A stretch of 64,000 nt of DNA from Zeimonas sp044507525. GTDB lineage: Bacteria > Pseudomonadota > Gammaproteobacteria > Burkholderiales > Burkholderiaceae_E. Within the stretch, counting starts at the first letter, position 1; each line of letters begins with the position of its first letter. This document shows positions 17,079 through 25,979 of the stretch, piece after piece. The stretch lies in the NCBI GenBank assembly GCA_044507525.1, contig JBIQJM010000004.1:25557-89556 (forward strand), written 5' to 3'. Both the position numbers and the translations under genes were made by a program. A model generated the notes under the pieces. That model had not been told where the DNA came from and did no database searches. It worked only from the letters and a program-made list of their open reading frames with translations.

Positions 17079-17677
17079 CCCAAGCCAACGAAACGCCCAG
17101 GATCGGGCTCGTCTCGATCAGCGACCGCGCCTCGCAGGGCGTCTATGCCGACCAGGGCGTGCCGGCCCTGCAGCAATGGCTGGAGTCGGCGCTGGTCGGC
17201 GCCTGGCAACCCGTCGTCCGCCTGATTCCCGACGAGCGCGAGACGATCGAACGCACGCTGGTCGAACTCGTCGACGAAGAAGGTTGCGCGCTCGTGCTCA
17301 CCACCGGCGGTACCGGGCCGGCGCTACGCGATGTCACGCCCGAGGCGACGCTCGCCGTCGGCGACCGCGAGATGCCCGGCTTCGGCGAGCAGATGCGACA
17401 GGTGAGCCTGCACTACGTGCCCACCGCGATCCTGTCGCGCCAGGTGGCGGTCGTGCGCGGCCAGGCGCTCGTCGTCAACCTGCCCGGCCAGCCGAAGGCG
17501 ATCCGCGAGACGCTCGAGGGCGTGCGCGGCGCCGACGGCGCGATCGTCGTGCACGGCATCTTCTCGGCCGTTCCGTACTGCCTCGACCTCATCGGCGGGC
17601 CGTATCTCGAGACGAACGAAGCCGTCTGCAAGGCGTTCCGCCCCAAGTCGGCGCAGAAGCCGGAAAAGCGCGGCTGA
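17075..17677 (+). CDS. mog: Molybdopterin adenylyltransferase (Mog/MoaB family)
   Basis: 200 residues. The MoCF-biosynthesis domain shows IGLVSISDRASQG at the N-terminus and the nucleotide-binding LTTGGTGPALRDVTPEAT near residues 70-88, plus GQALVVNLPGQPKAIRETL near 129-146. Mog adenylates molybdopterin before molybdate insertion. Translationally coupled to the short DUF615 gene by a 4-bp overlap. A C-terminal GPYLETNEAVCKAFRPK segment is as in Mog proteins of other betaproteobacteria. Confidence 0.92.
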   Translation: MTQANETPRIGLVSISDRASQGVYADQGVPALQQWLESALVGAWQPVVRLIPDERETIERTLVELVDEEGCALVLTTGGTGPALRDVTPEATLAVGDREMPGFGEQMRQVSLHYVPTAILSRQVAVVRGQALVVNLPGQPKAIRETLEGVRGADGAIVVHGIFSAVPYCLDLIGGPYLETNEAVCKAFRPKSAQKPEKRG

Positions 17678-17680
17678 TCC

Positions 17681-17710
17681 GGCTGCGGCTGCGGCTGCGG
17701 CTGCGGCTGC
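17681..17710. repeat. Hexanucleotide tandem repeat GGCTGC x5
   Basis: Five perfect copies of GGCTGC right after the mog stop, in the 62-bp gap between convergent mog and relA. It is non-coding in the chosen annotation and likely prone to slippage. Confidence 0.9.
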
Positions 17711-17720
17711 GACGCACGGC

Positions 17721-17748
17721 GCCTCAGCGCCTCAGCGCCTCAGCGCCT
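17721..17748. repeat. 8-bp tandem repeat GCCTCAGC x3 spanning the relA stop
   Basis: Three perfect copies of GCCTCAGC plus a partial fourth. On the relA strand each copy carries TGA. Because 8 is not a multiple of 3, the three copies place a stop in all three frames. The relA stop is the copy at 17740-17742. Confidence 0.85.
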
Positions 17749-20055
17749 CCCGGCGTACACCACCCCCGCCACCTCGCGCACCGCCGCCAGCGTGCGCGCC
17801 AGGTGCGCCGCGTCGCGCACCTCGAGCGTGACACGGATGCTGGTGAGCGACTGGCGCGCCAGCGTCTGCATCCCGAGCACGTTGACGCGCTCGCGCGCGA
17901 GGATCTCGGTGATGTCGCGCAACAGCGCCGGCCGTTCGCTGACGCGGAACTCGACGTCGGCCGGGAAGCGGCGGGCGCGACCGTCGCCGGCGTCGCGCAG
18001 CGCCGCCTCGCTCCAGGCGGCTTCGATGACGCGCTCGGAGGCCTGCGCGGCGAGCCTCGCGTACGAGGCGCAGACCTCGCGATGGATGGAGACGCCGCGA
18101 CCCTTGGTGACGAAGCCGGCGATGGGATCGGGCGGAATCGGCCGGCAGCAACGCGCGAGCTGGGTCATCAGCGAGTCGATGCCGACGACGAGGACACCGT
18201 CGCCCCGGCTCGTCGGTTCGCTCGACCGCCGCACGCGGGTGACGAGCGTCGCCTCCTCGGTCGCGCCCGCGGCGACCGCTCCCGGATGCGCACCCGCGGC
18301 GGCACCCGCACCGCCGGTCGCAGCGCTTCCCGGCGGCGAGCCCGCCGGCGCCCGCACCGTCTCCTCCAGCTGCCGGACGCCGATCTCCTCGCGCGCCACC
18401 GCGACGAAGAGCGCCGCCGTCGAATCGAATCCGAGCCGGCGCGCCAGGTCGTCGAGCGAGAGCGCGGTGCGGCCCTCGCGCTGGAGCACGCGCTCGACGC
18501 GCTCGCGGCCGGCCGCCGTATCGCGCTCGAGCTCGAGCGCATTGAACCATTGCCGCACCTTGGTGCGCGCGCGCGGGCTGCGCACGTAGCCGAGCTGCGG
18601 GTTGAGCCAGTCGCGCGACGGGCCGTCGTGGCCGCTGCCTTCGCGCGCCGCGATCACCTCGACCGTCTGCGCATTGCGCAACGGCGTGTTCAACGGCACG
18701 AGATGGCCGTCGACGCGCGCACCGCGGCAGCGATGGCCGAGCGTCGTGTGCACGTGGTACGCGAAATCGATCGGCGTCGACCCGGCCGGCAGCTCGATGA
18801 CGCGCGCCTGCGGCGTGAGCACGTAGATGCGCTGCGCCGCCTCGGGCGCTTCGCCCGCCATCCCCGCCGTCGCCTCGCCGGAGGTGCCCGCCGACGCGCC
18901 CAGCGAGCGTCCGACGTCGCTCTGCCAGGCGAGCAGCTGGCGCATCCATGCGATGCGCTGCGCATCCCCCGCCTCCGCGGGCGTCGCCTCGGGCGCACTG
19001 CTGCCCCGCTCCTTGTAGCGCCAGTGCGAGGCCACGCCGTACTCGGCGTGCCGGTGCATCTCCTCCGTCCGGATCTGCACCTCGAGCAGGCGTCCTCCTT
19101 CGGCAACGACGACCGTGTGCAGCGACCGATAGCCGTTCGCCTTCGGGCGAGCGATGTAGTCGTCGTACTCCTCGGGCACCTGCGTCCACAACCCGTGGAC
19201 GACGTCGAGCGCCGCATAGCACTGCGCGACGGTGTCGACGATGGCGCGCAGCGCGTGCAGGTCGCTGATCTCCTCGAGCGAGCGCTGCTTGCGGCGCATC
19301 TTCTCGTGGATGCTGTAGATGTGCTTCGGCCGCCCGCTCAGCCGGGCGCGGATGCCGGCCTCCTCGAGTGCGCCGCCGAGCTTCTGCGCCGTCTGGGCGA
19401 TGAAGGCCTCGCGCTCGGCGCGCCGCTGCTCGAGCTCGCGCGCGAGGGTGCGATAGGCCTCCGGCTCGAGGAAGCGGAAGGCGAGGTCCTCGAGCTCCCA
19501 CTTCATCTGCCACAGCCCCAGCCGGTTCGCCAGCGGAGCGAGCACGTCGAGCGTCTCGCGCGCGATCGCCGCGTCGGGCATCGCGCGCACCGAAGCGTGA
19601 TAGCGCAAGGTGCGCAGGCGCGAGGCCAGCCGGATGACGACGACGCGGATGTCCGCCGCCATCGCGAGCAGCATTCGGCGCAGCGTTTCGGTCTGGCCGG
19701 CGCCCGCACCGCCCTGCACGTGCAGTTCGCGCAGCCGCTGGATTCGGCGCATGCCGTCGACGAGGCGCGCGACCTCCGCGCCGAAGCGCGACTCGATCTC
19801 GCGCAGCGGCAGCCGCTCGGCAGGCGCGATCACCGCCGTCGCGATCTGCGAGGCCTCGTCGGCGCCGAGCGAACGCAGGATGTCGATCGTTGCGCGTGCG
19901 TGCTCGAGGTGTCCCTCGCCGCTGCGTCCGACTTCGTCGCCCACCTGCTCCGCCGCCCACGCGAGCGCTTCCGCCGGAGCGTGCGCGGGCTCGATGCTAT
20001 GCTGCGATCCCGACCGCTCGGCGGCCGGCGACTGCTGCATCGGCTGCGTGGACAT
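17740..20055 (-). CDS. relA: (p)ppGpp synthetase RelA (synthetase-only long RSH)
   Basis: 771 residues. The N-terminal HD-like domain has lost the HD and ED catalytic motifs (the region reads ATAVIAPAERLPLREIE), so no hydrolase activity is expected. The synthetase domain carries EEYDDYIARPKANGYRSLHT near residue 320, the EXDD signature of monofunctional RelA. A TGS domain (RIYVLTPQARVIELPAGSTPIDFAYHVHT) and C-terminal zinc-finger-like and ACT domains follow. RelA makes ppGpp on stalled ribosomes. I chose ATG 20055, 60 nt downstream of a TATAAT box. An in-frame TTG at 20115 would lie inside that box. Confidence 0.94.
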   Translation of the reverse strand: MSTQPMQQSPAAERSGSQHSIEPAHAPAEALAWAAEQVGDEVGRSGEGHLEHARATIDILRSLGADEASQIATAVIAPAERLPLREIESRFGAEVARLVDGMRRIQRLRELHVQGGAGAGQTETLRRMLLAMAADIRVVVIRLASRLRTLRYHASVRAMPDAAIARETLDVLAPLANRLGLWQMKWELEDLAFRFLEPEAYRTLARELEQRRAEREAFIAQTAQKLGGALEEAGIRARLSGRPKHIYSIHEKMRRKQRSLEEISDLHALRAIVDTVAQCYAALDVVHGLWTQVPEEYDDYIARPKANGYRSLHTVVVAEGGRLLEVQIRTEEMHRHAEYGVASHWRYKERGSSAPEATPAEAGDAQRIAWMRQLLAWQSDVGRSLGASAGTSGEATAGMAGEAPEAAQRIYVLTPQARVIELPAGSTPIDFAYHVHTTLGHRCRGARVDGHLVPLNTPLRNAQTVEVIAAREGSGHDGPSRDWLNPQLGYVRSPRARTKVRQWFNALELERDTAAGRERVERVLQREGRTALSLDDLARRLGFDSTAALFVAVAREEIGVRQLEETVRAPAGSPPGSAATGGAGAAAGAHPGAVAAGATEEATLVTRVRRSSEPTSRGDGVLVVGIDSLMTQLARCCRPIPPDPIAGFVTKGRGVSIHREVCASYARLAAQASERVIEAAWSEAALRDAGDGRARRFPADVEFRVSERPALLRDITEILARERVNVLGMQTLARQSLTSIRVTLEVRDAAHLARTLAAVREVAGVVYAGRR

Positions 20056-20114
20056 GTTGCGAATTCGATCGGCCGATTCTGGTCTGCGATTCCGCGGTCG
20101 ACTGGCGGTCCCCA

Positions 20115-20120
20115 ATTATA
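20115..20120 (-). promoter_or_regulatory. Candidate relA -10 box, perfect TATAAT
   Basis: TATAAT on the minus strand, 60 bp upstream of the relA ATG, in the 94-bp gap separating relA from mtfA. The -35 region is GC-rich with no match. An upstream TTGCC lies close to but not exactly in extended -10 position. Confidence 0.42.
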
Positions 20121-20149
20121 GGCAACGCGCTCCGCGCGCGGACCGACCC

Positions 20150-20962
20150 TTGCTGCGCAGACTTCTCACCCGCTCGCGTCGTTCGCCCATCGACGACGCC
20201 CTGTGGCGCCGCATCGCCGCGCGCATGCCGTTCCTCGCGCACCTGGACGACGACGAACGCGAGCGGCTCAAGTCGCAATGCGAAGCATTCCTCGCCGACA
20301 AGCAGTTCAGCGGCGCAGCCGGCTTCGTCGTCGACGACGACGTGCGCGTCGGCGTGGCGATCCAGGCCTGCCTGCCGACCCTGAACCTGGCGCTGAATGC
20401 GTATCGCGATTTCGTCGAGATCATCGTCTATCCCGACCGCTTCGTGGCGCCCCGGCGGCAGGTCGACGACGCCGGCGTCGTGCACGAGTTCGACGACGAA
20501 CTCGCCGGCGAAGCGATGCACCGCGGCCCGGTCGTGCTGTCGTGGCCCGATGCCGATCCGCAGGGCCAGCACGCCGGCTACAACGTCGTCATCCACGAAT
20601 TCGCGCACAAGCTCGACCTGCTCGACGGCGCCGCCGACGGCACGCCGCCGCTGCCCCCCGGCCTTCGCCCCCGCTGGACGCAGACGATGACCGACGCGTG
20701 GGACGACTTCAGCGCGCGCGTCGATGCGGTGGAAGCGTCGATTCCCCGCAACGTCGACCCGGAGTCGCCTGCCGCGGACGCCTGGTACGGGCGCCTGCCG
20801 CTCGACCCCTACGCGGCCACCGACCCGGGCGAATTCTTCGCCGTCGCGAGCGAGACTTTCTTCACGGCGCCGCTGCAGCTGCGCCGGGCGTATCCCGCGC
20901 TGTACGAGCTCTTTCGCGAGTACTTCCGACAGGATCCGCTGTTCGCACGCCTGGCTCCGTAG
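20150..20962 (+). CDS. mtfA: MtfA-family zinc peptidase
   Basis: 270 residues from TTG 20150, matching the about 265 residues of E. coli MtfA. The zinc motif HEFAHKLD (H149, H153) sits in NVVIHEFAHKLDLLDG, with YAATDPGEFFAVASETFF downstream. MtfA is a gluzincin-type peptidase that titrates the Mlc repressor in E. coli, but the substrate in betaproteobacteria is not established. No ATG covers the conserved N-terminus. ATG 20225 would lose about 25 residues, some of them conserved. It is divergent from relA. Confidence 0.88.
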   Translation: MLRRLLTRSRRSPIDDALWRRIAARMPFLAHLDDDERERLKSQCEAFLADKQFSGAAGFVVDDDVRVGVAIQACLPTLNLALNAYRDFVEIIVYPDRFVAPRRQVDDAGVVHEFDDELAGEAMHRGPVVLSWPDADPQGQHAGYNVVIHEFAHKLDLLDGAADGTPPLPPGLRPRWTQTMTDAWDDFSARVDAVEASIPRNVDPESPAADAWYGRLPLDPYAATDPGEFFAVASETFFTAPLQLRRAYPALYELFREYFRQDPLFARLAP

Positions 20963-21093
20963 AAGGGGAATCGGGAAAAACCCCGTGGATGCCAGAAGCG
21001 GGCCGATGGCCTATGCTTCCACTCCCGGGTCCGGTTCGACCCACCGGTGGTTCTCTGTGGCTGCGGTGCGGTTTGTCATACCGCGGACACGGG

Positions 21094-21121
21094 TCGACGC
21101 GCATGATGAAGAAGTCATAAT
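21094..21121 (+). promoter_or_regulatory. Candidate promoter for the epsB-type gene
   Basis: TCGACG (21094-21099), 16-bp spacer, CATAAT (21116-21121), in the 172-bp gap after mtfA. Transcription would start only about 8 nt before ATG 21135, and that ATG has no ribosome-binding site, so the message could be nearly leaderless. A five-codon frame (ATG 21103 to TAA 21120) overlaps the box. No sigma-54-type GG-N10-GC site was found here. Confidence 0.28.
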
Positions 21122-21134
21122 CCCGCGACCCGAA

Positions 21135-22508
21135 ATGATTCGCCTGTTCAATCACTACCTGTCGCTCCGCGTCCTGCTGCTCACGCTGGTCGAGGCGATG
21201 GTGCTGTTCCAGTCGATGGTTCTCGGCTTCGAGATCCGGCTGATGGACCAGTCCACTCCGTTGCCCGTCGTGCAGGCCGGCCTGTTCACCGGGGTGATGC
21301 TGCTGATGATGACGGGCCTGGGCATGTACGAGGCGCAGAACGAGCCCTTCCGGGTCACCATCCAGCGCCTGGTGGTCGCCTACGGGCTGTCGCTCGTCGT
21401 GATGACGGCGGTCTTCTACGTCTTCCCCGCCACCTACGTCGGCCGCGGCATCTTCGCGGTCACCTCGGTGTTCGCCGTCGCCGGCGTGCTGCTGCTGCGC
21501 GTGATGTTCTTCCGCGTCAGCGACATCGGGCTTCCCAAGCGCCGCGTGCTCGTGCTGGGCAACGGCCCGGAGGCCGAGGACGTGATCCGCTTCCTGCACG
21601 ATGCGGGGCGCGGGCGCACGGTGCGCTACGCCGGCGTCTACCCGGTCGTCGCCGAACGCGTCACGCCCGACGGGGAACGGCGCTTCAACCACGAGCACCT
21701 GGTGCGCACCGCGCGCGAGCTGCACGTATCCGAGATCGTGCTCGCGGTGCGCGAGCGTCGCGGCGGCGTGCTGCCCCTGCGCCAGCTGCTCGACTGCAAG
21801 CTGCGCGGCATCCGGGTCATGGACCTCACCTCGTTCTACGAGCGCGAACTCGGCGTGCTGAAGATCGACAACCTGCGCGCGAGCTGGCTGATCTTCAGCT
21901 CGGGCTTCGACCAGGGACTGGTCCGCGACATGATCAAGCGCTCGTTCGACGTCGCGGTGAGCCTGGTGCTGCTCGCCCTCACGCTGCCGGTCCTGATCGT
22001 CGCGATGCTGGCGATCTACTTCGAGAGCGGGCTGCCCGTGTTCTACCGGCAGGAACGCGTCGGCCAGGGCGGCGTGCCGTTCACCATCCTCAAGCTGCGC
22101 ACGATGGTGCAGGACGCCGAGAAGGACGGAAAGCCCCGCTGGGCGGGCACCAACGACACCCGCATCACGACGGTGGGTCGCTTCCTGCGCCGCACGCGCA
22201 TCGACGAGCTTCCGCAGCTGTTCAACGTGCTGCGCGGCGACATGAGCTTCGTCGGACCGCGCCCGGAACGGCCCTTCTTCGTGCAGCACCTGCTCGAGGA
22301 CATCCCGTACTACGACGTGCGCCACAGCGTGAAGCCCGGCGTCACCGGCTGGTCGCAGGTGCGGTACCCGTACGGCGCATCCTTCGACGACTCGCTCGCG
22401 AAGCTGCAGTACGACCTGTACTACGTGAAGAACCACTCGCTGTTCCTCGACCTGCTGATCCTCGTCGACACCGTGCAGGTGGTGTTGCTGGGCAAGGGAG
22501 CCCGGTAG
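21135..22508 (+). CDS. epsB: XrtA/PEP-CTERM-associated polyprenyl-phosphate sugar transferase (EpsB type)
   Basis: 457 residues with the WcaJ/EpsB layout. Four to five N-terminal membrane helices come first, then a central nucleotide-binding-like domain (KRRVLVLGNGPEAEDVIRF near residue 137), another helix, and the C-terminal bacterial sugar transferase domain with LPVFYRQERVGQGG and TILKLRTM near residue 318. It should move a hexose-1-phosphate from a nucleotide sugar to undecaprenyl phosphate, the first step of exopolysaccharide assembly at the inner membrane. It starts the PEP-CTERM locus, directly followed by prsK. Confidence 0.92.
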   Translation: MIRLFNHYLSLRVLLLTLVEAMVLFQSMVLGFEIRLMDQSTPLPVVQAGLFTGVMLLMMTGLGMYEAQNEPFRVTIQRLVVAYGLSLVVMTAVFYVFPATYVGRGIFAVTSVFAVAGVLLLRVMFFRVSDIGLPKRRVLVLGNGPEAEDVIRFLHDAGRGRTVRYAGVYPVVAERVTPDGERRFNHEHLVRTARELHVSEIVLAVRERRGGVLPLRQLLDCKLRGIRVMDLTSFYERELGVLKIDNLRASWLIFSSGFDQGLVRDMIKRSFDVAVSLVLLALTLPVLIVAMLAIYFESGLPVFYRQERVGQGGVPFTILKLRTMVQDAEKDGKPRWAGTNDTRITTVGRFLRRTRIDELPQLFNVLRGDMSFVGPRPERPFFVQHLLEDIPYYDVRHSVKPGVTGWSQVRYPYGASFDDSLAKLQYDLYYVKNHSLFLDLLILVDTVQVVLLGKGAR

Positions 22509-22514
22509 TCCCCC

Positions 22515-24605
22515 ATGGAGCTGCGCTCGCTGGGGCTCGCGAGCTTCGGTGCGGCTGCCGTCGCCTGGTTGCTGCTCGCCGGGCTCCTCGCCGCGAGGCG
22601 CAGCGCCAGCCCTACCGGCCGCCTGCTGCTCGTCGCCGTCGTGGTGCAGGTGCTGTGGGCCGGCACCCTCGTGCTCGCGCTGGTGCCTTGGTCGCCCGCG
22701 CTGCCCGTCGCCGGCGTGCTCGAGCCCGCGCGCAGCGCCGCCTGGATCATCCTGCTGCTGCACCTGCTCGGCGGCAGCGCCGCCGCGGACAGCGGCGACG
22801 ATCCCTTGCGGCGCACGCGGCACCGTGCCCTCGTCCTCGTCGCCGCCCTCGTCGCCGCGTCGGTCGGCGCGGACTTCCTCGGTACACGCCCGCAGCTCGC
22901 GTTCACCGCCAGGACGCTGCTCGCCGTCACCGGGCTCGTCTGCCTCGAACAGGTCTACCGCAACACCGGCGCCGCGCACCGCTGGAGCCTGAAGTTCCTG
23001 GCGATCGCCCTCGGCGCGCTGTTCGCCTTCGACCTGCTGCTCTACAGCGACGCCATGCTCTTCTCGCAGGTGAACCCGTCGTGGTGGGTCGCGCGCGGCT
23101 TCGCCAACGCACTGCTCGTGCCGCTGATCGCGGTCGCCGCTGCGCGCAATCCGCAGTGGAAGCTCGACATCGCGGTCTCGCGCTCGGTGGTCTTCCATTC
23201 GGCGGCGCTGTTCGGCGCCGGCGCCTACCTGCTGCTGTTCGCGGGGGTCGGCTACTACGTGCGCTTCTTCGGCGGCGAATGGGGTGCGATCGCGCAGGCG
23301 CTCGTGCTCTTCGGCGGCGCGCTCGGCCTGCTGATCGTGCTGATGTCCGGCACCGCACGCGCGCGCCTGCGGGTGTTCCTGTCGAAGAACTTCTTCTCGT
23401 ACCGCTTCGACTACCGCGAACAGTGGCTGCGCCTGACGAGCGCGCTCTCGACGCACGACGACGGCGCTCCGGCGAACGATCTTTCCAACCGCGCGCTCAA
23501 CGCGCTCGCGCACGCCGTCGAGAGCCGCGGCGGCGCGCTATGGCTGCGCGACGGCGACGCGATGCACTGCGTCGCGCGGCTGAACTATCGCGGCCCGCAG
23601 GACTCGCTGCCGCTCACCGACCCGCTCGTCGCCTTCCTCGCCGAGCGCGAGTGGGTCATCGACATCGACGAATGGCGCGGCCACCGCGACCGCTACGACG
23701 GCCTCGCGCTGCCGGCGGCCTTCGCCGGGCACGAATCCGGCTGGCTGGTCGTACCGCTGATGCTCGAGCGCGAACTGCTCGGCCTCGTGCTGCTGGAGCG
23801 CCCCCTGGCCCCGCTCGTGCTCGACTGGGAGGTGCGCGACCTGCTCAAGGCGGCCGCCCGGCAGGCGGCGAGCTACCTGGGCGTGCAGCGCGCCGTCGAG
23901 CAGCTGGTGCAGGCGCAGCAGTTCGAATCGTTCAACCGGATGTCCGCCTTCGTCGTCCACGACCTGAAGAACCTCGTCGCGCAGCTCTCGCTGATGTTGC
24001 GCAACGCCCAGCGCCATCGGGACAACCCGGAGTTCCAGGCCGACATGCTCTCGACCGTGGAAAACGTCATCGAACGCATGCAGGGCCTGCTGCTTCAATT
24101 GCGGGCAGGCGCGCGCCCCGTCGAGCAACCGGCGCCGGTGCGCGTAGCCGACGCGCTCTCGCGCGCGGTCGACCAGCGCCGCGGCCTGCAGCCCGAACCG
24201 TCGCTCGAGGTCGACACGTCGCTGGCCGGGCGGGCGGTTCTCGCCCACGCGGACCGGCTCGAACGAGTGATCGGGCACCTGCTGCAGAACGCCGCGGACG
24301 CGAGTGCCGCTTCCGGCATCATCCGGGTTCGCGCCCGCTCGGAAGGAGATCGGGCGTTGATCGAGGTCGAGGACAACGGAAAGGGCATGAGCGAGGAATT
24401 CGTCCGCACGCGGCTCTTTCGCCCGTTCTCGTCGACGAAGGCGCACGGGATGGGAATCGGCACTTTCGAGAGCCGGGAATACGTGCGCGAGCTGGGCGGA
24501 TCGCTCGACGTCGACAGCCGCGAAGGCGCGGGAACGATCTTTCGCATCCGGCTGCCGCTGGTGGCCGATCCGGCCCTGGCCGAACCGGCAGTTTCAGGAG
24601 TCTGA
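22515..24605 (+). CDS. prsK: PEP-CTERM system sensor histidine kinase PrsK
   Basis: 696 residues. Eight or more N-terminal membrane helices, then a GAF-like region (residues 310-460), a dimerisation/phosphoacceptor helix with VVHDLKNLVAQLS near residue 480, and an HATPase domain (HLLQNAADAS near 592, EDNGKGMSEEF near 621, GMGIGTFESREYVRELGG near 647). Partner of the PrsR regulator that starts at the very next base after its stop. Signal sensed is unknown. The pair is a hallmark of XrtA loci. It lies 6 bp after the sugar transferase gene. Confidence 0.94.
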   Translation: MELRSLGLASFGAAAVAWLLLAGLLAARRSASPTGRLLLVAVVVQVLWAGTLVLALVPWSPALPVAGVLEPARSAAWIILLLHLLGGSAAADSGDDPLRRTRHRALVLVAALVAASVGADFLGTRPQLAFTARTLLAVTGLVCLEQVYRNTGAAHRWSLKFLAIALGALFAFDLLLYSDAMLFSQVNPSWWVARGFANALLVPLIAVAAARNPQWKLDIAVSRSVVFHSAALFGAGAYLLLFAGVGYYVRFFGGEWGAIAQALVLFGGALGLLIVLMSGTARARLRVFLSKNFFSYRFDYREQWLRLTSALSTHDDGAPANDLSNRALNALAHAVESRGGALWLRDGDAMHCVARLNYRGPQDSLPLTDPLVAFLAEREWVIDIDEWRGHRDRYDGLALPAAFAGHESGWLVVPLMLERELLGLVLLERPLAPLVLDWEVRDLLKAAARQAASYLGVQRAVEQLVQAQQFESFNRMSAFVVHDLKNLVAQLSLMLRNAQRHRDNPEFQADMLSTVENVIERMQGLLLQLRAGARPVEQPAPVRVADALSRAVDQRRGLQPEPSLEVDTSLAGRAVLAHADRLERVIGHLLQNAADASAASGIIRVRARSEGDRALIEVEDNGKGMSEEFVRTRLFRPFSSTKAHGMGIGTFESREYVRELGGSLDVDSREGAGTIFRIRLPLVADPALAEPAVSGV

Positions 24606-25958
24606 ATGGCGGACGAACGTCCCGCTCTGATGATGGTCGAGGACGACATCGGTCTGCAGAAGCAGATGCGATGGTCCTTCGACCGGTACAACGTGCTGTT
24701 CGCGTCGAACCGCGAGGCGGCGATCGCCACGCTGCGCCGACACGAGCCGGCGGTGGTCACGCTCGATCTCGGGCTTCCGCCCGACGCCGACGGAACGAGC
24801 GAGGGCTTCGCCACGCTGCAGGAGATCCTGACGCTCGCGCCCTCGACGAAGGTGATCGTGCTCACCGGCCAGAACGACCGGGCGAACGCGCTGAAGGCGA
24901 TCGGCCTGGGCGCCGCCGACTTCTTCGCGAAGCCCTTCGAGGCCGACCTGCTCGGCATCGTCGTCGATCGCGCCTTTCGCCTGGCGGACCTCGAGCGGGA
25001 GAACCGTCAGCTGCTCGCCAGGCAGGCGAGCGAGACCCCGCTCGACGGCCTGCTCACCCGGGACCCCGGCATGCTCAAGGTGTGCCGCCTCGTGGAGCGC
25101 GTCGCGCCCACCACCGCCACCGTGCTGCTGCTCGGTGAATCGGGCACCGGCAAGGAGGTGCTCGCGCGCGGGCTGCACGAGCTGTCCGCGCGCCGGGACA
25201 AGCGCTTCGTCGCGATCAACTGCGCGGCCATCCCGGAGAACCTGCTCGAGTCCGAGCTGTTCGGCCACGAGAAGGGCGCGTTCACCGGCGCGATCAAGCA
25301 GACGCTCGGCAAGATCGAAGTCGCCGACGGCGGCACGCTCTTCCTCGACGAGATCGGCGACCTGCCCCAGGCGCTGCAGGCCAAGCTGCTGCGCTTCCTG
25401 CAGGAGCGCACGATCGAGCGCATCGGCGGACGCGAGGAGATCGCCGTCGACGTGCGCGTGGTCTGCGCGACGCACCGCAACCTGCGCGAACTGATCGCCG
25501 AAGGCGCCTTCCGCGAAGACCTCTTCTACCGGCTGAGCGAGATCGTCGTCACGATCCCGCCGCTGCGCGAGCGCGCCGGCGACGCCGCGCTGCTCGCGCA
25601 CGCGTTCGTGCAGCGCTTCGCCCGCCAGAACGGCCGCGACCGGCTCGTGCTGCGCGAGGATGCGCTCGACGCGATCCAGCGCCACGCCTGGCCCGGCAAC
25701 GTGCGCGAGCTGGAGAACTGCATCAAGCGCGCGGTCATCATGGCCGACGGAACCTCGATCACCGCCGACGATCTGGGCCTCGGAGCGGCCGACGAAGCGC
25801 CGGTGCTGAACCTGCGCCTGGCTCGCGAAGACGCCGAACGGCAGGCGGTGCTGAAGGTGATGGCGCGGGTCGAAGGCAACGTCGCCCGCGCCGCCGATCT
25901 GCTCGGTATCAGCCGTCCGACGTTGTACGATCTCCTCAACCGGTTCGGCCTGCGCTGA
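24606..25958 (+). CDS. prsR: PEP-CTERM system sigma-54-dependent response regulator PrsR
   Basis: 450 residues, NtrC type. Receiver domain with phosphoacceptor D54 in VTLDLGLPPD, AAA+ domain with Walker A GESGTGKE near residue 180 and GAFTGA near 224 (contact with sigma-54), then a Fis-type helix-turn-helix at the C-terminus (ARAADLLGISRPTLYDLLNRFG). It should activate sigma-54 promoters of exopolysaccharide and PEP-CTERM genes when phosphorylated by PrsK. Start ATG 24606 abuts the prsK stop. Confidence 0.95.
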   Translation: MADERPALMMVEDDIGLQKQMRWSFDRYNVLFASNREAAIATLRRHEPAVVTLDLGLPPDADGTSEGFATLQEILTLAPSTKVIVLTGQNDRANALKAIGLGAADFFAKPFEADLLGIVVDRAFRLADLERENRQLLARQASETPLDGLLTRDPGMLKVCRLVERVAPTTATVLLLGESGTGKEVLARGLHELSARRDKRFVAINCAAIPENLLESELFGHEKGAFTGAIKQTLGKIEVADGGTLFLDEIGDLPQALQAKLLRFLQERTIERIGGREEIAVDVRVVCATHRNLRELIAEGAFREDLFYRLSEIVVTIPPLRERAGDAALLAHAFVQRFARQNGRDRLVLREDALDAIQRHAWPGNVRELENCIKRAVIMADGTSITADDLGLGAADEAPVLNLRLAREDAERQAVLKVMARVEGNVARAADLLGISRPTLYDLLNRFGLR

Positions 25959-25979
25959 CCGCTTCCCGGAAGCCCTGTC

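Noticed and set aside
17681..17748. Tandem repeats as a possible CRISPR array
   Set aside because: Units are 6 and 8 bp with no spacers.
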